Shown: positions 1-9,300 of the stretch, piece after piece
Numbering within the stretch: position 1 is the stretch's first letter
Layout: every line of letters begins with the position of its first letter
From: Apiospora phragmitis
Lineage: Eukaryota; Ascomycota; Sordariomycetes; Amphisphaeriales; Apiosporaceae
Assembly: GCA_038363925.1 (NCBI GenBank)
Contig: JAQQWL010000017.1
Span: 124,001 to 188,000, forward strand
DNA length: 64,000 nucleotides
Direction: 5' to 3'
Program-made: the position numbers and the translations under genes
Notes under the pieces: model-generated
Seen by the model: the letters and a program-made list of their open reading frames with translations, nothing else
Told to the model about the DNA's origin: nothing
Database searches by the model: none

Positions 1-1659
1 ATAACAGGATTTACTGATGCTGAGGGTTGTTTCCTTATTAATGTAAGACCTAACTCTAAAATGAAAATAGGTTATTCTGTAGAGTTAGTTTTTAAGATAG
101 CTTTACATGTAAAGGATAAAGTATTAGTTGAAAATATACGTAATTATTTTAATGTAGGTACAGTAGTTACATATAGAGGATCAGATTGTATTCAATATTG
201 AGTTGGTTCTTTAAAAGATCTACAAGTTATTGTTCATCACTTTGATAATTATCCTTTGATTTCGCAGAAATGGTCAGACTATCAGTTATTTAAACAAGTG
301 GTGGATTTAATGAAAGGTAGAGAGCATTTAACTCAAGAAGGTTTACAAAAAATAGTCTCAAGAAAAGCTGTATTAAATAATAGTTTACCAAAGGAGTTAA
401 AAATAGCTTTTCCTGATACTGTCCCAGTTATAAGACCTCAGCTAAGTAATCAAATAATACCAGATCCACATTGAATATCGGGGTTCGTAGACGGTGAAGG
501 TTGTTTTTTTATAGCCCTTAACTCTTCATCTAATAAGGTAGGTGGAACAGTACAATTAAATTTTTTAGTTGCACAACATTCTAGGGATACTTTATTATTA
601 AAAAGTTTTGTGAATTATTTTAATTGTGGAAACTATTATTTTAAACATTCAGGAGAGGCGGTAGAATTTGTTTCAAAATTTAAAGATATACATGAAAAAA
701 TTCTACCATTCTTTGAAAAGTATTCTCTTATAGGATCTAAATCTATAGATTTTACTGATTTTTATAAAGCAGCGCAACTAATTAAAAGTAAAGTTCATTT
801 GGAATTGGAAGGGTTAGAGAAAATTAAACAAATCAAACGAACTATGAACAAAAGTAGAGAGGTAAAAATAGGATCTTCAACTACTATTATGTCAAAAGTA
901 AATAAAAGATCTTATTCTACTGTCCGTGATTTTAATAACCAGATGGAGGAGCTGGCGCCCCCCAAAATTTTTCAAGAGTGATTAGGGGGATATATTGATG
1001 CAAATGGTCAATTTATTTTAACCAAAAAAGGTTCTCCTAGTTTAAAATTAGTTGCTACGATAAAAGACAAATCAGCATTGTATAAAATAAAACATAAATA
1101 TGGGGGATCTATAAAGTCTATCTCGGGATCTAAAGCGTTAAAATATAAATTACAAAATAAAAAAGCTTTAATTAGTTTAGTCGAAGATGTTAATGGGTCT
1201 ATTAGAAATCCCACAAGAATGCTCCAATTGAATAAAATATGTGTAAAATATAATATTAAACTTAAAGAACCTTTATCTTTAACTTTTAGTAATGGTTGAT
1301 TTAGTGGTTTTCTAGACGGAGATGGATCTATTCATATAGATGAAAATTCAGGTCAATTAATTATTAGTGTTACTCAAAAGAATAAATATTTACTAAATCC
1401 GTTACAAATTTTGTATGGTGGAAGAATCACCATACTTAGTAGCAAAGAAGCGTTTCAATATACTATTTCTAGAAAAAAAGAAATATTAAATTTAGTAAAT
1501 AATTATTTTCAAATTTATCCATTGAGATCTTGCAAAGCAGCTAGACTTAATTTAATTAATACCTATTATCTTTATTGTGACCATCGATTTTTGAATGTTA
1601 ATCAACTCGAAAAATTCAATCAGTGGATAGAATTTCAAAATCAATGAGACAAATTATAA
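1..1659 (+). CDS. LAGLIDADG homing endonuclease with four motifs, nad5 intron (5' end outside window)
   Basis: The frame is open from the window edge to TAA at 1657-1659 when TGA is read as Trp. Four LAGLIDADG-type helices are visible: ITGFTDAEGCF near residue 2, ISGFVDGEGCF near 159, LGGYIDANGQF near 328 and FSGFLDGDGSI near 434. A usual intron endonuclease has two, so this looks like two double-motif enzymes fused end to end through a linker near residues 290-325. The second half resembles the ORF at 1941-2811 and the cox1 intron ORF at 40226-41170 (shared DVNG.IRN.. block). These proteins cut an intronless allele and spread the intron, and some act as splicing maturases. Fusion is seen; activity is inferred. 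Confidence 0.85.
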
Positions 1660-1940
1660 ATAATACTTTAGGATGGCTACGCCCCCCCTGTCTTTTATCG
1701 TTTGATGTATTAAATAATTCTTAATTAATGAGTTAGTAGGAATCTCAGAGGCCATACGTTTGATATTAGTCTTTATTGAATTAAATTTAATTAATTCAAT
1801 ATCAAAATTATCTATCTTAGAAAAACATGTCTTCCATTAATTTTTTTTTTTATTATTATTTATAATAATAAAAAAATCAGCAAACTATTAAAATCCCTGT
1901 TCTATCGCTATTAAAATCTACAAACCCTAAATATTGCTTA
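1660..1940 (+). other. Group I intron core segment (nad5 intron)
   Basis: This stretch holds no gene. A P7-like strand (cagaggccatacg) lies at about 1746-1758 and its partner (atggtcc) at 2841-2847, so the next ORF sits inside the core. An AT hairpin made of a T/A run and its complement lies at about 1841-1877. Confidence 0.55.
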
Positions 1941-2811
1941 ATGCTTAGTAGAAAAATGTCCACAACTGCTCCGCAGCCCAGTACGTCCTTAGACTTTGTT
2001 TTTTCTTATCCTGATCAGGATAAGAAAAAACATAGAAGGGCTATAAATAATTTAGATAATAGTAATAATACTAAGGATCTTAAAGATCTTGCTTTCAAAG
2101 AAAGATTAGCGGGATTAATAGATGGAGATGGTTACTTTTTATTATCGAAAAATGGATACAATAGTTGTGAGATAACCATGGATACTAGAGATAAAAAAGT
2201 TTTATATTTAGTACAACATATGTATGGTGGAAGTGTTAAACAAATTTCAAATGCTCTTGCTTTGAAATATAAACTAAGAAATAGAGCAGGTTTAATAGCA
2301 TTAATAAAAGATGTCAACGGATTAATTCGAAATCCAACACGTTTATTACAAATGAATAAACTTTGTGTAAAATTTAACATAGAATTAAAATATTCTAATA
2401 ACCTTACTTTTAATAATGGATGACTTAGTGGGTTTATTGATAGTGATGGTTCAATTTATTATAATGAAGCATCTGGGCAAGTTTTTATTAGTATATCTCA
2501 AAAAAATAAATACTTATTAGAACCCTTAATACATATATATGGGGGGAAGAGTAGATATTAGTAGTCCTAAAATAGAAGCGTTTAAGTATGTTATATATAG
2601 AAAGGGTGAATTATTTAATTTAATTGATAATTATTTTAATAAATATCCTCTGAGAACAGAGAAAATGAAAAGAGTTAATTTAATAAAAGAATTTTATTTA
2701 GTTAGATTATCTAAGAAAAATAAAGACATTGTTAAATTTAATGAATGAGTTAAATTCAAAGATAGATGAGAAAAATACAATGACACGCGGCAAAAGCCGC
2801 GTGTCAGCTAA
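1941..2811 (+). pseudogene. LAGLIDADG endonuclease broken by a +1 shift in a G run
   Basis: The N-terminal part (1941 to about 2541) carries [11 protein letters not shown] near residue 55 and LSGFIDSDGSI after a TGA-Trp at 2421-2423. The frame changes in a run of six G just after the codons for IY; five G would restore the IYGGRV block seen in the paralogues. The other frame then runs to TAA at 2809-2811. The last codons come from a perfect 11-bp GC hairpin with an AAAA loop at 2781-2806, an added element. The first ~30 residues include sequence (LDFVF) shared with the repeat at 6958-7028. This is a true pseudogene or a homopolymer error. Confidence 0.75.
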
Positions 2812-2884
2812 GAGCGTACGCTCAGCAGACTAGTAAAGAAATGGTCCAAAAATTTAGCAACGTGATTCTTTAAACCCGGATCAA

Positions 2885-3265
2885 ATGTTTAGTTCAGATT
2901 GTTTAGCCTTTTACCCTACAAGTAAAGCAGGTTTAGATAATTCTAGTTTCACATTTGAAAATTTAGATTTATGAGCTCACAAATTCTTATCTATAATCAA
3001 TATTGATATTATTATTATTAGTGTTATTATTTGTATTGTTATACTTTCTATTATAACCCTTTTATTTATGGAGAGAGGACAGCAAATATGAGACACCAAT
3101 AAGTGACCTTGATTATATCCAGACGGCAGAGGAAGAAATATGCCAGGTCCATATAAGCCAGGTCCAGATAGACCCAGAAAATCTACGGTAGAACCTAAAT
3201 ATAAGGGACCTAAAGGTCCTTCAAAACCAAATTTTGGGGACCCTGGTTCATCAAGAAAAAATTAA
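2885..3265 (+). CDS. Hypothetical single-pass membrane protein with Gly/Pro-rich tail
   Basis: An intact 126-residue frame (TGA = Trp) starts at ATG 2885 and ends at TAA 3263-3265, between the intron P7 strand (2841) and the nad5 exon. After about 37 polar residues comes one strongly hydrophobic segment (residues ~38-62, mostly I, V and L). A basic, Pro/Gly-rich tail follows with repeated PGP and KGPKGP motifs. No endonuclease motif is seen and I do not recognise the family. It resembles the ORF at 50423 (one membrane segment, then a DPKGP tail), so the two may be related. Confidence 0.55.
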
Positions 3266-3317
3266 ATTATTAGATATAATTTGCTAAGTTTCACTTAATT
3301 TAAGTAAAGAATTTAAG

Positions 3318-5084
3318 CAATTGGGTATGATGGTTATAGCTATAGGTTTATCTTCATATAATTTAGCATTATTTCATTTAGTAAATCATGCATTTTATAA
3401 AGGATTATTATTCTTAGGAGCAGGTGCGGTTATTCATGCAGTAGCTGATAATCAAGATTTCAGAAAATATGGTGGATTAATATCATTCTTACCTTTAACA
3501 TATTCTGTTATATTAATAGCTAGTCTTAGTTTAGTTGCTTTCCCTTTCATGACTGGATTCTATAGTAAAGATTTTATATTAGAATCTGCTTACGGTCAAT
3601 TCCATTTTAGTAGTATAGCTGTGTATGTTATAGCAGTAATAGGTGCAATATTTACTACTTTATATTCAGTGAAAGTTTTATACTTGACTTTCTTAAGCCC
3701 GGCATTAGGACCAAAGAATTACTACGTAAATGCACACGAAGGTGATATCTGATTAAGCCTTCCTTTAGTTATACTAGCTTTATTCTCAATTTTCTTTGGT
3801 TATTTCACTAAAGATATATTTATAGGTTTAGGATCAAGTTTCTTTATTGATAATAGTATATTTATACACCCTGTTCATGAAATAATGATTGATACTGAAT
3901 TTGCAGTGCCTGTTTTATTCAAATTATTACCTTTAGTTTGTACTATTTCATTCAGTATATTCGCTATTATCCTGTCAGAATTTTTACCTGAATCTTTAAT
4001 AAGCTTTAAATTCTCTAAATTAGGTTATAATATTTTTGGTTTCTTTAATCAAAGATTCTTAGTGGAAATGTTCTATAATAAATATATTACAAATTTAGTT
4101 TTAGATTTAGGTGGACAAACTACTAAAGTATTAGATAAAGGAAGTATAGAATTATTAGGACCTTTTGGACTTGAGGTAGGGTTAATTAAATTAAGTAAAA
4201 ATATAGCATCTTTAAGTACAGGAGTAGTTACATCTTACGCACTGTATATTTTAGTAGGTATTATTTCATATATAATACTTACTATGTATTTAACTCAAAT
4301 TGGACCAAATTTAGTTTTATTATTAGTATTAACTGGTTTTTCACTTATTATGTTTAGAGGAAATAAAATCGGAGTAAAAGCTCAAGACTTCTTAGATTTT
4401 TGTAGAGTGGCAGATATTATGAAAAGTAAAGGTCATACTACTTTAGATGGTTTGAACCAAATACAAAATATTAAATCTGGTATGAACAAAGCAAGAGTTA
4501 ATAAGTTATCTTCGAAATCTGTTATGTTAACTAGCAGTTTCGGTTTTCCTGGGCTTATAAATCTAATAAAAAAAGGATCAATTAGATTAAGTAAAAATAT
4601 CGCATGATTAAGTACTGGTATTATCACAAGTTATACTTTGTACATGTTTGATGTAGAAAAATTAAAAAAAGTAGTTTATTTACTTCTATTTCTATATCTA
4701 GTTATTAAAAACTTGACTTATTTACTTGATTTATTTGGAGTAGAACCTGTACAATTTGGATCCGACGATGAAAATTGAAAAGATTCAATTCAAAATAGAA
4801 AGATTAATGTGGAAAATATAATGATTGAGCAGCAAAAGGAGCAATTAAATGGTATAAAAAACCAGCTTAGTACTCTTGAGGGTCAATCAAATTTAACTGA
4901 AGAACAACTCGAAAAAAAAGAATCTTTACAGAAAGAAAAGGGGGAAATAGAAAGATTTATAAGTAAAGAGGTTAAAGAAAAAGTTGAATTAACTAAAGCT
5001 AAATCTAGCTATAATACAAGCAATATTTCGGGTAGCAAGAGATCAGGTGGAGATTTGAATGCTGGTCCTTCACAAAAAAAATAA
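3318..5084 (+). CDS. nad5: NADH dehydrogenase subunit 5, last exon, with chimeric C-terminal extension
   Basis: The exon begins after the intron-terminal G at 3317 ([10 protein letters not shown]...) and encodes the proton-channel helices of complex I subunit 5, including [20 protein letters not shown]. The normal family C-terminus ([10 protein letters not shown]) is reached near 4250. The frame does not stop. It continues through a hydrophobic stretch, then about 45 residues that match the end of a LAGLIDADG_1 protein ([20 protein letters not shown], ending MNKAR). A second nad5-tail copy follows ([20 protein letters not shown]), then a membrane segment, a Glu/Lys coiled coil and a Gly/Ser tail ending at TAA 5082-5084. 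NAD5 identity is firm. Whether the mature protein carries this extension is unknown. Confidence 0.88.
4171..4260 (+). repeat. nad5 C-terminus, copy 1 of 3
   Basis: It encodes [19 protein letters not shown] and then [10 protein letters not shown]. It is similar at DNA level to 4571-4650 and 5295-5375, but with many third-position changes. That pattern suits copies of different origin better than a fresh tandem duplication. Confidence 0.8.
4355..4500 (+). pseudogene. LAGLIDADG C-terminal remnant fused in frame to nad5
   Basis: The translation [33 protein letters not shown] follows the C-terminal signature of intact LAGLIDADG proteins here, for example GVKYQDFSDWCKVVSLMK at 57370 and GVKALDFADLKKVLDLM at 62338. 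Only the last 45 or so residues survive, with no motif helix. It sits between two copies of the nad5 tail, where an endonuclease carried with a donor C-terminus would be expected after deletion. Confidence 0.75.
4571..4650 (+). repeat. nad5 C-terminus, copy 2 of 3 (partial, diverged)
   Basis: It encodes [20 protein letters not shown] in the same open frame as nad5. It diverges into an unrelated membrane segment and coiled coil after about 25 residues. Confidence 0.75.
4660..5084 (+). other. Membrane segment plus coiled-coil extension within the nad5 frame
   Basis: After the second tail copy the frame encodes a hydrophobic segment ([19 protein letters not shown]). A Gln/Glu/Lys heptad-rich region follows (residues near 4820-5000), then a short tail ending GPSQKK. 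The architecture resembles the ORF downstream of cox1 (58063-58842), which also has a membrane segment, a region of the form KxQLxxLKxxY and a basic Gly/Lys tail. An ATG lies at 4821, so it may be translated on its own. Confidence 0.45.
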
Positions 5085-5285
5085 TCTTCCCCTTCGGTCC
5101 AGAACCAGAGGGCCTGGCCCAGGGTCGAGGGACAAAAAAAATTTTTTTTTTATTATTATTTAACTCTAAGGTAGAGCAGGATACTTCTAATATCCTTATT
5201 TTATTTCGAATATAAATTTAAAATATTCTTCTGGTCCCCTCCCTCCTCCTCAATTAATTGAGGAGGAGGGGGGGGGGGGGGGGGA
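5085..5285 (+). repeat. GC hairpin cluster with poly-G run at nad5 junction
   Basis: No gene apart from the tRNA-like remnant. The stretch holds a GC-rich imperfect hairpin (about 5089-5131), an A8/T10 run, and a Pu/Py inverted repeat (cctcctcaattaattgaggagg) that runs into about 17 consecutive G. It separates the chimeric nad5 from the displaced tail. Confidence 0.6.
5154..5224 (+). pseudogene. Degenerate tRNA-Arg(UCU)-like sequence
   Basis: The anticodon arm is perfect (GGATA, loop CTTCTAA, TATCC) and matches tRNA-Arg at 58967-59037. The D arm (ctc/gag) and T arm (TTTAT/ATAAA, loop TTCGAAT) are kept. Only about four of seven acceptor pairs form. It looks like a decayed copy of trnR stranded at the nad5 displacement junction. 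Confidence 0.65.
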
Positions 5286-5504
5286 AATATAGAAATAGGT
5301 TTAGTTAATTTAAGTAAAAATATAGCATCTTTAAGTACAGGTGTAGTAACAAGTTATGCATTATATATATTAGTAGGGTTAATTGGATACTTATCTATTG
5401 TTTATTTATTTAATTTTTGAAGTTTCGATATTCTATTTTTAGTGGTATTAGCCTTATCTAGTTTATTTATTAATAAATTTAAAACTAAAACTTTAAGCAT
5501 TTAA
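5286..5504 (+). pseudogene. Displaced nad5 C-terminus, copy 3
   Basis: The frame begins right after the poly-G run ([20 protein letters not shown]) and continues with [15 protein letters not shown] to TAA at 5502-5504. The tail length and composition are what a normal fungal NAD5 ends with. No start codon or intron core connects it to the upstream exon, so it appears to be the old native 3' end. Trans-splicing cannot be excluded from sequence. Confidence 0.75.
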
Positions 5505-5639
5505 ACCAAAATATATATTGCCTTTTATTTCTGATCCCTTTATATCTCTCTAGGTATAGTGCGATATAAGGGAAAGGAGGCCAAAAGATTATAATTAGTT
5601 ATTTTAATTCAAATTATTATATTAATGTGATAATTTAAA

Positions 5640-5712
5640 AATATGTTAGTTTAATTGGAAAAACCTTGTAGTTTAACTACTAAGACGGTAAGTTCAAATC
5701 TTACACGTATTA
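5640..5712 (+). tRNA. tRNA-like gene, anticodon by position UUA (identity uncertain)
   Basis: A full cloverleaf folds: acceptor AATATGT/ACGTATT, D stem GTTT/AAAC with GG in the loop, variable loop AGACG, and T stem GTAAG/CTTAC with loop TTCAAAT. The anticodon stem TTGTA/TACTA has one T-T mismatch. The loop GTTTAAC puts T33 T34 T35 A36, so the anticodon would read UAA. Position 32 is an unusual G that could pair with C38 and shrink the loop to five. It may be a drifted or edited tRNA of normal identity, a pseudogene, or a suppressor-type tRNA. Confidence 0.6.
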
Positions 5713-6376
5713 CTATTTTTATTATGGAGCCTAAAATAGGTATCCTATCATATCGTATCGTATTATATACTATTATATTTTCTTTTGTTTATTGCAAAAC
5801 AATTGCATTATTTTTGATCCCATTCCCTTCCAGGGATAAAGGGCAATAATTTAAGAATTTAATATTCTAAAACCATTGCCACACCGCACTTAATTTGATT
5901 AGAGTTAGACGACTTTGGATTGTTATATTAAACATCTAATTGTTTAAATTTTATGGGGTTTAATTATACCTTATCTTAAAGTTTAATTATATATAACTTA
6001 TAGTGATATATCACCGCTCTTAATAGGTAATATTAATAGATACTAACCTTATAAACTAATTTTGGTCCTTATATCACAAAGTGATATTAGGGGAGAAAAT
6101 AAGGTAAATTTTGTTAATATAACATATATGTTATATTAAGTACTTTTTAATTTACGTTTTATTGCCAGATATCGCTAGTGATAAAGCGATAAAGGCACTA
6201 AAAATAAGAGATAGGGATACTAGAAAAAGAGTGTATATAATACATAATAGAGTATAATAAATTAGTACCTTTATCCTATTATATAAGGACTTCAAAAAAA
6301 AAAATTGAAGGGTGTAGATTTGTTGGGATAATTAGCTCTAAATTTTAAACATTGTTAATAGAAATAGAAAAAAAAA
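5713..6376 (+). other. Intergenic region upstream of cob
   Basis: I see no convincing gene. The stretch is AT-rich with several short inverted repeats, such as tatatgttata near 6124 and the GATATC-type palindromes near 6010, 6080 and 6170. An A run directly precedes the cob ATG. Confidence 0.6.
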
Positions 6377-9300
6377 ATGAGAATATTAAAAAGTCATCCT
6401 TTATTAAAATTAGTGAATTCATATCTTATTGATGCATCAGAGCCAAGTAATATTAGCTATTTATGAAATTTTGGGTCTTTATTAGCTTTATGTTTAATTA
6501 TACAAATTATAACAGGAGTTACCTTAGCCATGCACTACAGTCCTAATGTATTAGAAGCATTTAATTCTATAGAGCATATGAATTCATAATGTGTTCTTTA
6601 AATCGAGCTATATGCTGGAAACTCCTAAACTTTTAAGTACTTTAAAAGTTTAAAGTACTTTTAAAGTAAAAATCTTAAAAATATTACAATGGACAATCAG
6701 CAGGAAACCTAAATAATATTTGTTATGAGTAGGATCCTCAGAGACTACACGCTCGATATTTTTTAATAAAAACCGTACCGATTAAAAGATAATGATATAG
6801 TCCTGTCTTGATTGAAAGATCAGGGGTTAAAGATTTATTATCTATACCTTTTAATAGGTATAATTTTAAACTCGTTTATTGTTGTATCGGGTTATAAAAA
6901 TAAAATGGGATTAAATCTAATTAAAACTCTTTCTTTTTTTTTCTACGGCTCAGCTATCTATTACGTCCTTAGACTTTGTTTTATCATGCCCTCCTTTATC
7001 CTCCGGATACTGCAAGAAAAAACATAGAAGGACTAAAGGAACCCAAGAGAATAATCTAGAGTCTAAAGTTGAAAATCGTTTTAAATTAGAAGATGTAAAT
7101 CCTGACTTTTTATATTGATTTTCAGGATTTACTGATGCAGAAGGAAATTTTTTAATAACATTAGATCGAAATTATGTAAAATTTAGATTTAAAATATCTT
7201 TACATATAGATGACGTTGAAGTACTTAACACTATTAAATCTAATTTAGGTATAGGTAATATTGTTAAAGAAAATAGTAGAAACCGTTGTTCATTCGTTAT
7301 AGAAAGATATGCAGATATCAAAGATGTAATATGTGTTATTTTTAAGAATTTTCCTTTACATACTAGTAAAAAATTAGATTTTGAAGATTTTTATCAAGCT
7401 GTTCTTGTAAAAGATAAAAAAAATCTATCTGATGCAGAATTAGATAGAATATTATCTCTTAAAAATGGTATGAATTCTAAAAGAGAAAAATTTACATATT
7501 TTTCTACAGAATCTCAAATTATAATAAACCCTAACTGATTCATAGGTTTTTTAGAAGGTGAAGGGACTTTTGGTATTAAAACTGGGTCTGCTTTGTATCT
7601 ACAAGTAGCACAGAAAAATACAAGCCCAGAAAGCCTAAATGCTATTAAAACCTTTTTAATCCAATTACCAAATAACGCTTTACAAAATAGTAAAATCTTA
7701 CCTCTTAATGTAATAAGTACAATTAATTTAAAAACAAATGTAGTATCTTTAGTTGTTACTAGTGTAGACACCCTTTATTATTATGTCTTACCTTTTTTAG
7801 ATTCTTCTAAGATGTACACTCGTAAAGCTATAGATTTTAAATTATGAAGAGTAGCCTTATTATTAAAAATATATGGTTATTACTTTTTACCTGAGGGTAA
7901 GAAATTATTCCTAGATATTTCAGATATTTTAAATAAAAGATATAGTACAGGATCTATTCAAAATATAGATGAAATTGTTACAGATATATTCGAGAGATCC
8001 AAGACTATATTAGCAAAGGACTCTCCCTTTGATGTTGAAGCTAATATCTCTCATATAGCTAATGTACGGAAATGAAGTATAAGAGATAGATCTGAAAACC
8101 CCAAGATTGTATACATTTATGCAAATGATGATATGATTAAGGGTTCTCCTTTCCCATCTTTCAGTTCTGCACATAAAGCATTGGGTCTGAAATCTAGTAG
8201 TAATACATGTAATCGTTATATAGATACAGATAGATTATATAAAAATAAATATATATTTACATCTAAACCTATAGATAGAACGTCTAAGGATTAGATTATA
8301 GTAGATAATAAATCAAATTGATTATGAGAGATGTTAATAACGGATGATTAATTCGTTACTTACACGCTAATACAGCTTCAGCTTTCTTTTTTCTGGTGTA
8401 TTTACACATAGGAAGAGGTATGTACTACGGATCTTACAGATCTCCAAGAACATTAGTATGAGCTTTAGGTACAGTTATACTTATACTTATGATGGCTACA
8501 GCTTTCTTGGGTTACCAACATAGCCCAAAATGATTTAATATAAAAAGTTTAAATAATAATAAAAAGAAAGTTTCAGTATACCTTACTAAAAATACAGCTA
8601 GATATTACAGTACTAAATCTCCTTTCCCTGCATCTAATTTCTCCAATAATTTACAAGATGTGATCAAAGAATTAGAATTAAATCCTATTTATGTTTTCGA
8701 AGATTTAACTTTAGAAACAACTAAAAAAGATATTCAAATATCTACTTCAGGTCTAAGTGGTATATATATGGTAATAAATAAAAGAACAAAAGATTATTAT
8801 ATAGGTTCTGCAGCTACTGATAAATTTTATTCTAGATTCAGTAACCATCTTATTTATTTTAGAGGTAGTAAAGTACTTAAAGCTGCAGTAAAAAAGTATG
8901 GTTTAAGTAATTTTGCTTTTTTGGTATTAGAGTTATATCCTAATATTGTAACTAAAGAAAACAATAAGGAATTATTAAATTTAGAAGACAAATATTTGAA
9001 AACCTTAGTACCTAATTACAATATTTTAACTGAAGCAGGTTCTAGTTTTGGTTATAAACATACAGAAATGGATCGTATAAAAATGAGAGAAATTTTTAGT
9101 GATGAAAGACGAGAACAAATAGGAAGTTTAAATAGAGGTAAAAAACTAAGTCCTGAAACCATAGAAAAAATAAGGGTAAAAGCTCTAGATAGACCTCCTA
9201 TGTCTGATGAAACTAAATTAAAATGTATTACTCATACGAGACCTCTTATTTTATATAATTTAGATGGTACTGTTTATGGGGAATATCCTACAATAATCGA

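Larger units (their letters stand above)
6578..8320 (+). other. cob group I intron 1
   Basis: Core strands are visible before the ORF: ctggaaactcc, caatcagcaggaaacc, tcagagact at 6738-6746 and gatatagtcc at 6794-6803. The ORF therefore lies 3' of the core. The intron ends with G at 8320. Confidence 0.85.

Noticed and set aside
5640..5712. Firm call of an ochre-suppressor tRNA and code change (UAA = Gln).
   Set aside because: Conserved genes end in TAA, the expected residues at the in-frame TAA sites are mixed, and the loop is atypical. Reported only as something to test.
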